NCBI GenBank assembly: GCA_964586455.1
Contig: CAZPHV010000001.1
Coordinates: 62,001 to 126,000 of the forward strand
Reading direction: 5' to 3'
Length of the DNA: 64,000 bases
Source: Aquimonas sp964586455
GTDB taxonomy: Bacteria > Pseudomonadota > Gammaproteobacteria > Xanthomonadales > Xanthomonadaceae
Translations under genes and position numbers: made by a program
The notes under the pieces: model-generated
Told to the model about the DNA's origin: nothing
The model's input: the letters and a program-made list of their open reading frames with translations, nothing else
Database searches by the model: none
Shown here: positions 33,783-42,206 of the stretch, piece by piece
Numbering within the stretch: the first letter of the stretch is position 1
How the letters are laid out: every line of letters begins with the position of its first letter

Positions 33783-35624
33783 ATGCTTGCCCCATTCCAG
33801 AGTCATGCCGTCGTTACCCACGCAGCGCTGAGCCTTTGCCTTGTGCTCTGGGCCAGTCCTGGCCAGTCCGCGACCTATGCGGTGGGCAGCGGCGTGGGGT
33901 GCACCCATGCCGACCTGCAGAGCGCACTGAACACCGCCTCAGCAAACCCCTCCGGACCGCATCTGATAAAGCTCAGCACCGGTACGCTGGCGGTGCCAAA
34001 CGGCCTGACCCTGCACAACCCGCAGGCCAATGTGCGCATCGTCGGTGGCCATACCAGCTGCACCGCGACCGCGCCGACCGCCGGGGCCCGCACGGTGCTG
34101 GACGCCAGCGGCGGCGCCAACGGCACGGTGCTCGACATCCGCTACTTCGCCTCGCCCTGGCGCGAGGTCTATCTGGAGCGCCTCGACATCACCGGCGGCA
34201 CCGGCGAGACCGGCATCGGCGCCGCCTCCGAGGGCGCCGGCCTTGAGCTGCGCGGCAATCTTGAAGTGTTTCTCGACCACGGCACGCGCGTGCACGGCAA
34301 CCGGGCGGCGCGAGGGGCGGGTGTGCTGCTGCAGGGGGGGCCTGGCTTTGCCCGCCTGCAGCTGCGCGGCGGCTCGCAGATCCGCAACAACGTGGCCGAG
34401 ACCGACGGCGGCGGCGTCTGGTGCTGGGACAACGGCCAGGTCAGCCTGTTCGACTCCAGCATCAGCTTCAATGAGGCCGGTCGCGACGGCGGCGGGGTCT
34501 GGCTCAACAGCGGCTGTGCCCTGTCCATGAACTCCTCGTCCGGGCGTGTCGCCGAAATGAACGGCAATCGCGCCGGCACCGTCTTCAACGCCGCCGGCCA
34601 GGGTCGCGGTGGCGCCGTGTTCCTGCGCTCGGCGAGGCAGGTGGTGTACGGCGACGAGATCAGCATCGGCAACAGCCTCTTGGAGTCGGGGAGCCTGCTC
34701 ATGATCGGTAACGAGGCGCTGGGTGCAGCAAGCTTTTCCGGGCTCGGCACTGGCGGCTCGGCACTCTATCTGGAGGGCAGCGGCAGCGACCGTATCCGCG
34801 TGCAGCTGACCGACGCGGTGCTGGCCAACAACATCACCGCAAGCGCACTCGGGCCAGCCGCCATCTCGGTGAACCGGGCGATCGATCTGAGGATCTCGGG
34901 CTCACCCAAGCGCTGCGACGGAAGCTTCGGCTTCGGGCTGTGCAGCGTCATCGCAGGCACCAACGGCACGGCGATCGAAGTCAACGGCATGGACGGCAGC
35001 ACCGAAGCAATTGCGCCCAGGGTCACGGTGAGTCGTACCCGGGTAACTGATGGCGGCCCGGTGCTCTGGGAAAGCTACCTGTCCAATCCGCACACGCGGA
35101 TCAGTTTCAACTCCTCGATCATCGACAACAACGCGTGGCCCCATCTGTTTGAGGCCAAGTCGCAGCTCTCACTGAACTTCAGCACCGTGATCGACAACCT
35201 GGTGGGCAACGCGGGCGTGCTGTGGCTGCGGCCACGCTCGGGGCGCACCGCAAACGTGGACCTCACGGGCTCGCTGATCTGGCAGCCCGGAGCGGACCTG
35301 ATCAATTCGGCCGGCAGCAGCGGAACCTTGCAGATCTCTCACGGCGGCTGCCTGCTGGCACACAGCAGCGCCGGTCTGCCAACGCCGGCAACGGTGCGAA
35401 CGTCGGCGCCCCTGCTGGCCAGCGACTGGACGCCGCTACCCGGCTCGCCGGCGCTGGACGTCTGCGACCGTTTCATCGGCACCGGCGGAGTCGACGCCTA
35501 CGGCCAGAGCCGGCCTGTTGATCAGCCCGACACGCCCAACTTTTTGGGGGCACACGATCTGGGCGCAATCGAGCGCCCCAGAGTGGCGCTTCCGGTCCAG
35601 CTGTTCGCCAACGGCTTCGAGTAG
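33783..35624 (+). CDS. Secreted parallel beta-helix protein ending in LFANGFE
   Basis: The 613-residue product has a signal peptide (ALSLCLVLWASPGQS, cleavage near SA-TY) and then a long series of beta-helix repeats rich in Asn and Gly (for example RIVGGHTSC, RVHGNRAARGAGVLL, QIRNNVAETDGGGVWC, SISFNEAGRDGGGVWL, NGNRAGTVFNAAGQGRGGAVF). It resembles polymorphic outer-membrane or adhesin-type helices. It ends DLGAIERPRVALPVQLFANGFE, sharing the C-terminal seven residues with the small protein at 32266. The start at 33783 is chosen for the signal peptide; the frame is open from 33558. It is the last gene of the secreted unit divergent from the ECF sigma gene. Confidence 0.75.
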   Translation: MLAPFQSHAVVTHAALSLCLVLWASPGQSATYAVGSGVGCTHADLQSALNTASANPSGPHLIKLSTGTLAVPNGLTLHNPQANVRIVGGHTSCTATAPTAGARTVLDASGGANGTVLDIRYFASPWREVYLERLDITGGTGETGIGAASEGAGLELRGNLEVFLDHGTRVHGNRAARGAGVLLQGGPGFARLQLRGGSQIRNNVAETDGGGVWCWDNGQVSLFDSSISFNEAGRDGGGVWLNSGCALSMNSSSGRVAEMNGNRAGTVFNAAGQGRGGAVFLRSARQVVYGDEISIGNSLLESGSLLMIGNEALGAASFSGLGTGGSALYLEGSGSDRIRVQLTDAVLANNITASALGPAAISVNRAIDLRISGSPKRCDGSFGFGLCSVIAGTNGTAIEVNGMDGSTEAIAPRVTVSRTRVTDGGPVLWESYLSNPHTRISFNSSIIDNNAWPHLFEAKSQLSLNFSTVIDNLVGNAGVLWLRPRSGRTANVDLTGSLIWQPGADLINSAGSSGTLQISHGGCLLAHSSAGLPTPATVRTSAPLLASDWTPLPGSPALDVCDRFIGTGGVDAYGQSRPVDQPDTPNFLGAHDLGAIERPRVALPVQLFANGFE

Positions 35625-35642
35625 CCACAGCAAGCGCCGTAC

Positions 35643-36914
35643 TCACGCGCTCAGATGCTGCCCGCCATCCACCGGAATCACGGTGCCGGTAATGCGCTTG
35701 GCGGCATCGCTGACGAGGTAGCGTGCGAGCTGGCCGACGTCGCCGATGTCGGCCAGCTGGCGGGCCGGTACGCGCGCTGCTGCATCCGCCAGCAGTTCGT
35801 CGAAGCGGTCGATGCCGCTTGCTGCGCGCGTGCGGATCGGCCCGGGCGAAATCGCATGCGCGCGGATGCCTTTGGGCCCGAGCTCGGTGGCGACGTAGCG
35901 CACGCTACTCTCCAGTGCAGCCTTCACCGGCCCCATCAGGTTGTAGTTGTCGACCACGCGCGAGCTGCCGTAGAAGGTGACCGTAAGCAAGGTGCCGCCG
36001 TCGCGCATCAGCGGCTCGGCGAGTTTTGCCATGCGCAGGAAAGAATGACAGCTGACGTCCATGGCCTGGGCGAAGCCGGCTGCACTGGCGTCGACCACGC
36101 GGCCGTGCAGGTCTTCGCGCGGGGCGTAGGCGATGGAATGCAGCACGAAGTCGAGCCGGCCCCAGTCGCGTTCGATCGCGGCGAACACCGCTTCGAGCTG
36201 GCCGGGCTCGCGCACATCGCAGGGCAGGATCAGCGGCGCCCGCAGGCCTTCCGCCAACGGCCGCACATGCGGCTGCGCCTTGTCGTTGAGGTAGGTGATC
36301 GCCAGCTCAGCGCCGGCCGCCTGCAGCGCGACCGCGCAGCCGTAGGCGATGGATTGATCGTTGGCGATGCCGACGATCAGGCCGCGCTTGCCGGTGAGGT
36401 CCAGCGGGTCGGGGCCACCCTGATGCAGGGACGCGCTGGGCAGGCGCTGCGGGTTCCACTCGATGCGCTCGCGCGGGGCCAGCACTTCGGCGCTGCCGCT
36501 GATCACGGTTTCGCCGAACTGGTTCACGCACTCGCAGTCGAGCACGGCGATGCCCTTGTCGGCGTGCAGCTCGCGCACGGTGACGCGCGCCGTGATCGCA
36601 TCGCCCGGCCGCACCGGACGCTTGAAGCGCAGCTCCTGGCCGAGATAGATCGTGCCCGGCCCCGGCAGGCGCGTGCCCAGCACCGCCGAGATCAGCGCCC
36701 CGCCCCACATGCCGTGGCCGATCACGCCGTGGAAGCGCGAGCGCTCGGCGAACTCGGGGTCGAGATGCGCCGGATTGACGTCGCCCGAGACCACGGCGAA
36801 CAGGCCGATGTCGCGCTGGGTCAGCACGCAGCTGAGCTCGGCGCTGTCGCCGACCCTCAGCTCGTCGAAGGTGCGGTTTTGGACGAGTGCAGCGTCGATC
36901 GCGGGCGGCGGCAT
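35643..36914 (-). CDS. MaoC-like enoyl dehydratase fused to FabI enoyl reductase
   Basis: A 423-residue fusion. The N-terminal part (about 15-150) is a MaoC/PhaJ hot-dog hydratase with the catalytic pair D45 and H50 in SGDVNPAHLD. The C-terminal part (about 170-423) is a FabI-type enoyl-ACP reductase: GIANDQSIAYG, HSIAYAPRED, NYNLMGPVKAALES with Y324 and K331 (E. coli Y156 and K163), ISPGPIRTRAASGI. F314 takes the place of E. coli Y146, a non-essential position. The two halves would catalyse the last two steps of a fatty-acid elongation cycle. The start at 36914 follows GGAG by 8 bases; the open frame to 37730 is an antisense shadow. A fragment of its 3' end lies at 41918. Confidence 0.88.
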   Translation of the reverse strand: MPPPAIDAALVQNRTFDELRVGDSAELSCVLTQRDIGLFAVVSGDVNPAHLDPEFAERSRFHGVIGHGMWGGALISAVLGTRLPGPGTIYLGQELRFKRPVRPGDAITARVTVRELHADKGIAVLDCECVNQFGETVISGSAEVLAPRERIEWNPQRLPSASLHQGGPDPLDLTGKRGLIVGIANDQSIAYGCAVALQAAGAELAITYLNDKAQPHVRPLAEGLRAPLILPCDVREPGQLEAVFAAIERDWGRLDFVLHSIAYAPREDLHGRVVDASAAGFAQAMDVSCHSFLRMAKLAEPLMRDGGTLLTVTFYGSSRVVDNYNLMGPVKAALESSVRYVATELGPKGIRAHAISPGPIRTRAASGIDRFDELLADAAARVPARQLADIGDVGQLARYLVSDAAKRITGTVIPVDGGQHLSA

Positions 36915-37068
36915 GCAGAGTTCTCCGGAGGCAGGACGTGGGCAGGGTACTCGACCATGCTGCATTGCCGCATGACCTGACCTGCCTTCTTGCACGTTGC
37001 GTGTGTGCTGCAGGGCACTACGCTGCAGGCCTCGGCGTCGAGGGGGCGCCCAATCGGGGACAGCACGT

Positions 37069-38385
37069 ATGCGAAACATTGGACGCGGCCGGGTCGTGCT
37101 CGGCCTGCTGTTGGCGGCTCTGCTGCCGCACGTCGCCGCGCAGGAGCGCCCGCTGGCCCTGGTCGGCGCACGCATCCTGCCAATCGATGGAGCGCCAATC
37201 GAACGCGGCACGCTGCTGGTGCAGGCAGGGCGGATTCTGGCCGTGGGCCCGGTGGATGCCGTGCCGCTGCCGGCCGACGCCGAGGTTCGCAGCGTCGAAG
37301 GCCGGGTGCTGATGCCCGGCCTGGTCGACACCCATTCGCACATCGGCCAAGTGGCGGGTGCCGATGCCAGCAGCCCGATCCAGCCGGACGTGCGTGCGCT
37401 GGATTCGATCAACGTGCGCCACTCGGGCATGGCGCGGGCGCGCGCCGGCGGCATCACCACGGTCAACGTGATGCCGGGCTCGGGCCACCTGCTCAGCGGG
37501 CAGACGCTGTACCTCAAGCTGCGCCGCGGCGGCAGCGTCGAGGCGCTGGCGGTGCGCGACGACGAAGGCCGGATGCGCGGCGGCATCAAGATGGCCAACG
37601 GCACCAACCCGCTGCGGGCTGCACCGTTTCCGGGCACCCGCGGCAAGTCGGCGGCGCTGATGCGGGCCCAGCTGGTGGCCGCACGCGAGTACTGCGACAA
37701 GCAGGCGGATCCCAAGCTCGCAGCCGACAAGAAGCCGGCGCGCAGCCTGGGCTTTGAGGCCCTCTGCGAGGCTTTCGCCGGGCGGCGGATTGTCCATCAC
37801 CATACCCATCGCCACGATGACATCCTGACCGTGCTGCGTCTGGGCGAGGAGTTCGGCCTGCGGATGGTGCTGCACCACGTCAGCGAAGCGGCCCTGGTCG
37901 CCGAGGAGATCGCCCGCGCCGGCGCGATGGCTTCGATCATCCACGTCGACAGCCCCGGCGGAAAACTCGAGGCCATGAACCTGCGCCCTGACAACGGCCG
38001 CGCCCTGCATGAAGCCGGCGCGGTGTACGCCTACCACACCGATGACCCGGTCACCGATTCGCGCCTGTTCCTGCGCTCGGCGGCGCTGGGCGTGCGCTTC
38101 GGGCTGCCGCGCGAGGCCGCGCTGACCGCGCTCACCCTGAGCGGTGCACGCATGCTCGACATGGCCGATCAGGTCGGCAGCCTCGCGCCGGGCAAGGACG
38201 CCGATTTCATCCTGCTCGACGGCGATCCCTTGAGTGTCTACACGCACGTGCTGGAAACCTGGGTGGAGGGCCAGCAGGTCTTCGATCTGGCAGACAAAGA
38301 GGACGCGCTCTACGCCAGCGGCGGCTGGGGCGCGGGCCGCGACACCGTCGCTGAGCATGTCATCCAGCTGGAGGCCGGCCAATGA
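37069..38385 (+). CDS. Secreted amidohydrolase (metal-dependent hydrolase)
   Basis: The 438-residue protein has a signal peptide (VLGLLLAALLPHVAAQ) and an amidohydrolase barrel like imidazolonepropionase-type enzymes. The metal motif is HxH at H89 and H91 (GLVDTHSHIG). Further sites are IVHHHTHRHDDI, MVLHHVSEA, SIIHVDSPGG and YHTDDPVTD with the terminal Asp. The downstream gene starts 4 bases before its stop and codes for a paralogue without these residues. Substrate unknown. Confidence 0.82.
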   Translation: MRNIGRGRVVLGLLLAALLPHVAAQERPLALVGARILPIDGAPIERGTLLVQAGRILAVGPVDAVPLPADAEVRSVEGRVLMPGLVDTHSHIGQVAGADASSPIQPDVRALDSINVRHSGMARARAGGITTVNVMPGSGHLLSGQTLYLKLRRGGSVEALAVRDDEGRMRGGIKMANGTNPLRAAPFPGTRGKSAALMRAQLVAAREYCDKQADPKLAADKKPARSLGFEALCEAFAGRRIVHHHTHRHDDILTVLRLGEEFGLRMVLHHVSEAALVAEEIARAGAMASIIHVDSPGGKLEAMNLRPDNGRALHEAGAVYAYHTDDPVTDSRLFLRSAALGVRFGLPREAALTALTLSGARMLDMADQVGSLAPGKDADFILLDGDPLSVYTHVLETWVEGQQVFDLADKEDALYASGGWGAGRDTVAEHVIQLEAGQ

Positions 38386-39608
38386 GCGGCGTACGCGGGG
38401 TGTACGGAATGGCGGCGCTGCTGGTCGCGCTGATGCTGATGGCGAGCCCGACAGTGGCGCGCGATCTGGCGATCGAGGCGGAACTGCTGCACGTCGGCGA
38501 CGGTAGCCGCATCGAAAAGGCCGTGGTGCTGGTGCGCGACGGACGTATCTACCAGGTCGGACCTGCCGCGGAAGTGTCGATCCCGGCGGGCATGACGCGC
38601 CTGCAGGCCGCGGTGGTCACACCCGGCTTGATTGACGCGCGCAGCGTGGTCGGTCTGGCTGGATATCTGAACCAGCCGCACGATCAGGATCAGCTGGAAA
38701 CCAGCGCGCCGATCCAACCGCAGCTGCGCGCGATCGACGCCTACAACGCGCGTGAGCGCCTGGTCGAGTGGCTGCGGTCTCTGGGTGTTACCACCCTGCA
38801 CACCGGCCATGGCCCCGGCACGCTGGTGTCCGGACAAACCCTGATCGCCAAGACCCGCGGCGGCAGCGTCGACGAGGCACTGGTGCGCGCGCCGGCGATG
38901 CTGGCCTCGCATCTCGGCCCGGGTGCCTTCGGTGCGGAAAACCGCAGCCCGGGCACCCGCGCCAAGCAGATCGCCCTGCTCCGCCAGCAGTTGATCCGCG
39001 CCGACGAGTATCGGCAGAAGCGCGCTTCGGCCAAGCGCGGCAGCGAGCCGGCGCGCGACCTCGAACTCGAAGCCCTGGCCGAAGTGCTCGAGGGCCGGCT
39101 GCCGCTGCTGGTCACCGCCTACCGCGAGCAGGACATCCGCAGCGCACTGCGGCTGCGCGAGGAGTTCAGCATCCGCATCGTGCTCGACGGCGCCGCCGAG
39201 GCCTATCTGGCGCTGGATGACATCCGCGCAGCCGGCGTACCGGTGCTGCTGCACCCCACCATGGCGCGGCAGTTCGGCGAAATGGAGAACGCCAGCTTCA
39301 GCACCGCGCGCGTGCTGCACGAGGCCGGCATTCCGTTCTCGCTGCAGAGCGGCTACGAGGCCTATGTGCCGAAGACCCGCGTCGTGCTGTGGGAAGCCGC
39401 CATCGCCGTGGCCTACGGCCTGCCGTTTGACGCCGCACTGCACAGCCTGACCCTGGGCGCGGCGCGCATCCTCGGCATCGAGGAGCGCGTCGGCTCGATC
39501 GAGCCCGGCAAGGACGCCGACCTCGTGCTGTTCAGCGGCGACCCCTTCGAGTACACCAGCCGGATCACCTCCGTGGTGATCGAGGGCGAGGTGTTCGAAG
39601 GCCAGTAG
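38382..39608 (+). CDS. Amidohydrolase-like pseudoenzyme
   Basis: The 408-residue protein is a paralogue of the preceding enzyme with the same N-terminal signal and barrel, but the metal ligands are gone: HxH reads R87-S-V89 (GLIDARSVVG), HHHTHRH is replaced by VTAYREQ, LHHVSEA by LDGAAEA, and YHTDDP by LQSGYE. Conserved scaffold blocks such as LVSGQTLIAKTRGGSVDEA and LTLGAARILGI remain. It is probably a structural or regulatory partner of the active subunit; the 4-nt overlap suggests equal synthesis. Confidence 0.8.
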   Translation: MSGVRGVYGMAALLVALMLMASPTVARDLAIEAELLHVGDGSRIEKAVVLVRDGRIYQVGPAAEVSIPAGMTRLQAAVVTPGLIDARSVVGLAGYLNQPHDQDQLETSAPIQPQLRAIDAYNARERLVEWLRSLGVTTLHTGHGPGTLVSGQTLIAKTRGGSVDEALVRAPAMLASHLGPGAFGAENRSPGTRAKQIALLRQQLIRADEYRQKRASAKRGSEPARDLELEALAEVLEGRLPLLVTAYREQDIRSALRLREEFSIRIVLDGAAEAYLALDDIRAAGVPVLLHPTMARQFGEMENASFSTARVLHEAGIPFSLQSGYEAYVPKTRVVLWEAAIAVAYGLPFDAALHSLTLGAARILGIEERVGSIEPGKDADLVLFSGDPFEYTSRITSVVIEGEVFEGQ

Positions 39609-39663
39609 ACGAAGGATTTGACGGCCTGCGCGTGGCGAAGGCCGCAGCCCTTGGTTCAGCTGC

Positions 39664-39690
39664 GCCGTCCGGCCTCATGAGCCGGACGGC
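39664..39690. terminator. Stem-loop after the amidohydrolase pair
   Basis: GCCGTCCGGC / CTCATGA / GCCGGACGGC forms a perfect 10-bp stem with a 7-base loop, starting 55 bases after the amidohydrolase operon. No T-tract follows. It also covers the stop codon of a minus-strand gene relic. Confidence 0.5.
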
Positions 39691-39842
39691 GGGCGCGTTG
39701 AGGCGCCGCTGAGCAACCGCACCAGAGCGCGCAGGGCGGCGTCCAATGGCCCTTGTTCGCGGTGTCGAGGCCACGCGGCCGCGAGCATCGCCACCGTCGC
39801 CCAGATCAGGACTGCCGACGCCAGCAGGCCCTGATCTTCTCC
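39675..39842 (-). pseudogene. Possible C-terminal relic of a DUF418-type membrane protein
   Basis: A minus-strand frame ending at 39675 reads LLASAVLIWATVAMLAAAWPRHREQGPLDAALRALVRLL, a membrane helix then an E-Q-GPLDAALRAL segment that resembles the C-terminus of DUF418/YeiB proteins (typically FGPLEWLWR). Codon choice is GC-rich at third positions there but not upstream, where the frame loses protein character. No start or transmembrane remainder is found, so this may be the last piece of a lost gene. The rest of the gap 39609-40091 shows nothing. Confidence 0.35.
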
Positions 39843-40091
39843 ACGGCCGGCACGCGGCCATCTTCGCTGCGGCCAAGGCGCTGATCTGCGAGCGTGGGCT
39901 ATCCGAGGGACGCAGCCGGGTTCGCACCGCGGCCGAAGCGCGTGACCGGGTGTCCAGACCCGCACGCGGTATGTCCGGGCGTGGACACTCGGAGACCCCC
40001 CGGGTGCGTCTGCACGGCGCGCGCGCCGGGGAAACTGCAAATACATCAAAGGGCTGGGAGGTGCGCGCGCGACGCGAAACCAGCGCAAGGC

Positions 40092-40874
40092 TCAGCTCTG
40101 CCACAGTCGCGCGTACTGCTGTGGGCTCACGCCCAGCACGCTGCGGAAGCTGCGGCTGAAGTGCGCGGCATCGGCGAAGCCGGCGTCGGCGGCAAGGTCG
40201 GCGAGGCGCGGTGTCAGACGCTGCTGCAGTCGGTGCAGAGCCTCATGCATGCGATAGCGGCCGAGGATCCACTTGGGGCTCATGCCCACCCAGTCGGCCA
40301 GCAGCCGCTGCAGCTGGCGCAGGCTGAGCCCGGCGCGTTCGGCCCAGACATCGGCGCGCAGCAGCTCGCGGTCGTCGCGCGCGGCGTCGATCAGGGCGCC
40401 GATGCGCAGTTGTTCCGCGTTCTGCAGCGGCAGCGCGGCCTGCAAGGCCTGCTCGATCGCATCGAAGCGGGTGTCCAGAGGCGCGACGGCGAGCGCGCCG
40501 AACACGTGCTCGCCCAGACCACGCGCGAAGGCGAGTGCCGACAAGGTGTCCGCGGGCGTGATCCGGTCGCGCAGGCCTGACACCGACGCGCCCCAGTAGG
40601 CGCGGAAGCCCTCAGGTCGGAACTTGATGCCCAGCACTTCACCCTGCGGCGACAGCTCGCGCTGCCACAGCCGCGACTGCGGGCCGGTCAGGGTCATCGC
40701 GCCGGCTTCGAACGTCAGGTGAACGCAGGGGTGCGGCACGGTGGCGACTCGCTGAGCCGCGCCCTCCGGCAGCTGCCAGCGAACGCTCCACAGGTGCTCG
40801 ACACAGGCCTGAAGGGCCGCCGAGGGTGCGCGGCGCGTGTGCTGGAACTCGCCCGCTGGCAAGGGCGTGGCCAC
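40092..40874 (-). CDS. AraC family transcriptional regulator (DUF6597-type)
   Basis: The regulator has a sensor domain (LQACVEHLWSVRWQLPEG, VPHPCVHLTFEAGAM, FRPEGFRAYWGASVSGLRDRI) and an AraC DNA-binding domain at the C-terminus (LSLRQLQRLLADWVGMSPKWILGRYR and LADLAADAGFADAAHFSRSFRSVLGVSPQQYARLW). The start is uncertain: GTG 40874 gives 260 residues with the usual spacing; the frame is open to a GTG at 40967. No ribosome binding site is apparent. It diverges from the DUF3224 gene at 41012, which it may control. Confidence 0.82.
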   Translation of the reverse strand: MATPLPAGEFQHTRRAPSAALQACVEHLWSVRWQLPEGAAQRVATVPHPCVHLTFEAGAMTLTGPQSRLWQRELSPQGEVLGIKFRPEGFRAYWGASVSGLRDRITPADTLSALAFARGLGEHVFGALAVAPLDTRFDAIEQALQAALPLQNAEQLRIGALIDAARDDRELLRADVWAERAGLSLRQLQRLLADWVGMSPKWILGRYRMHEALHRLQQRLTPRLADLAADAGFADAAHFSRSFRSVLGVSPQQYARLWQS

Positions 40875-41011
40875 GCCGCGCACCGGCCGCAGGGCGGACT
40901 CTGCACACGCGCGTCGCGTTTGTTCAAGACCCGCCTGCACCGCTCTGCTGGAATGGAGTCGCTGCACTTCTGCCCTGCCCCACGCCCTGCGCTTTGCCCG
41001 GACCCGCCATC

Positions 41012-41548
41012 ATGCGACAGCGCCATCCGCCCCGCAGCCACAACCGATCCCTTGGTGCGCGAGTCGCTGCGCGGATGCTTCTGCTGGCGCTGCTGGCAGG
41101 CGCCGGCGCACAGACGCTGGCGACGCCCACGACTTCCACCCAGCAGGACTTGTCCATGCACAACATCAGCGGCCGCTTTGAAGTGAAGATGACGCCCGAA
41201 CCCGGTGAACTCGATGCCGAGGGCATCGCGCGCTTCCGACTGGACAAACGCTACGAGGGCGCGCTCGCCGCCGAAGCCAAGGGCCTGATGACCGCGCACC
41301 GCACCACGGTCGCCGGCTCGGCCGGCTATGTCGCGATCGAACGCGTGCGCGGCACCCTTGACGGCCGCAGCGGCAGCTTCGTGCTGCAGCACAACGGGCT
41401 GATGTGGGGCGAGACGCGCCAGCTCGCGATCGAGGTGGTTCCGGATTCAGCCGACGGCGAGCTGATTGGCCTGCGCGGGCGCATGGGCATCCGCATCGAG
41501 GACGGCGTGCACTTCTATGACTTCGAGTACAGCCTGCCAGTGGAATGA
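41012..41548 (+). CDS. DUF3224 domain protein, secreted
   Basis: The 178-residue protein has an N-terminal Arg-rich start and hydrophobic segment (MLLLALLAGAGAQTLA) suggesting a signal peptide, then a DUF3224 domain: HNISGRFEVKMTPEP, FRLDKRYEGALAAEAKGLM, GSAGYVAIERVRGTLDGRSGSFVLQHNG, and IRIEDGVHFYDFEYSLP. DUF3224 is a small beta-barrel with unknown ligand, often coded next to regulators. An internal ATG would give a cytoplasmic form starting MHNISG; most relatives start there, so secretion is uncertain. Confidence 0.75.
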   Translation: MRQRHPPRSHNRSLGARVAARMLLLALLAGAGAQTLATPTTSTQQDLSMHNISGRFEVKMTPEPGELDAEGIARFRLDKRYEGALAAEAKGLMTAHRTTVAGSAGYVAIERVRGTLDGRSGSFVLQHNGLMWGETRQLAIEVVPDSADGELIGLRGRMGIRIEDGVHFYDFEYSLPVE

Positions 41549-41629
41549 GGCGCGGAGGGGCGGGCGGGCTTCGAGGGTCTTGATCGTCTGCAGGTGGCTC
41601 GCTGGGTCGGTGACGTAATGGTCCTGGGC

Positions 41630-41840
41630 GGCGGATCAAGATCCGCCCTACGCAGGTTGCTGTGCCGTGCAGCGCTTCGGGGCGTGCTGGGGTTGTGGGG
41701 CGGCGGATCAAGATCCGCCCTACGTTCGGCGGGCGCGGCCGTAAAGCCTCACGTTCGGGCCTTGGCACGCAATCGCTGCGCACGAATGCCGGCAAGCCCA
41801 AGCGCAGCGGAAGAACCTGTAGGGCGGATCTTGATCCGCC
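41630..41840. repeat. REP-like palindromes, family C (three copies)
   Basis: Copies GGCGGATCAAGATCCGCC plus CTAC at 41630-41651 and 41702-41723 (reverse) and GTAGGGCGGATCTTGATCCG at 41819-41840 (forward). These are the same repeats as at 21582-21759. They precede the duplicated fabI fragment in the 658-bp gap between the DUF3224 gene and the beta-lactamase; no intact gene is seen there. Confidence 0.8.
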
Positions 41841-41917
41841 GCCGCGCAGCGCGGACCACTGCCCAACTCAACGTACAACGGCCTTCGTTCGACGGCCGCC
41901 ACAGCCAGGCGCGATCA

Positions 41918-42121
41918 CGCGCTCAGATGCTGCCCGCTGTCCACCGGAATCACCGTGCCGGTAATGCGCTTGGCGGCATCGCTGACGAGGTAGCGTGCGA
42001 GCTGGCCGACGTCGCTGATGTCGGCCAGCTGGCGGGCCGGTACGCGCGCTGCCGCATCCGCCAGCAGTTCGTCGAAACGGTCGATACCGCTGGCGGCGCG
42101 GGTGCGAATGGGGCCGGGCGA
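41918..42121 (-). pseudogene. Duplicated 3' fragment of the maoC-fabI gene
   Basis: About 205 bp closely match the 3' end of the fusion gene at 35643-35852 (roughly nine in ten bases, with conservative changes), including its stop codon. The frame reads SPGPIRTRAASGIDRFDELL, continuing to VIPVDSGQHLSA, with Gly-to-Ser in the last segment. An in-frame stop lies just upstream, and homology begins exactly at TCGCCCGG. It is a truncated duplicate without a start, beside the beta-lactamase gene. Confidence 0.85.
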
Positions 42122-42206
42122 TTCGATTCAGCACTATTACTTTCCTGACCGGGTCGCTCGAGGGAAACAGTCTTCGAAACAACACGCGGAAGGGCGGGTC
42201 GCGATG

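Noticed and set aside
36997..37730. Open minus-strand frame that extends the MaoC-FabI gene to 695 codons
   Set aside because: The extra codons lie antisense to a well-conserved amidohydrolase gene on the plus strand and have no homology; the frame starts at 36914 with a good ribosome binding site.
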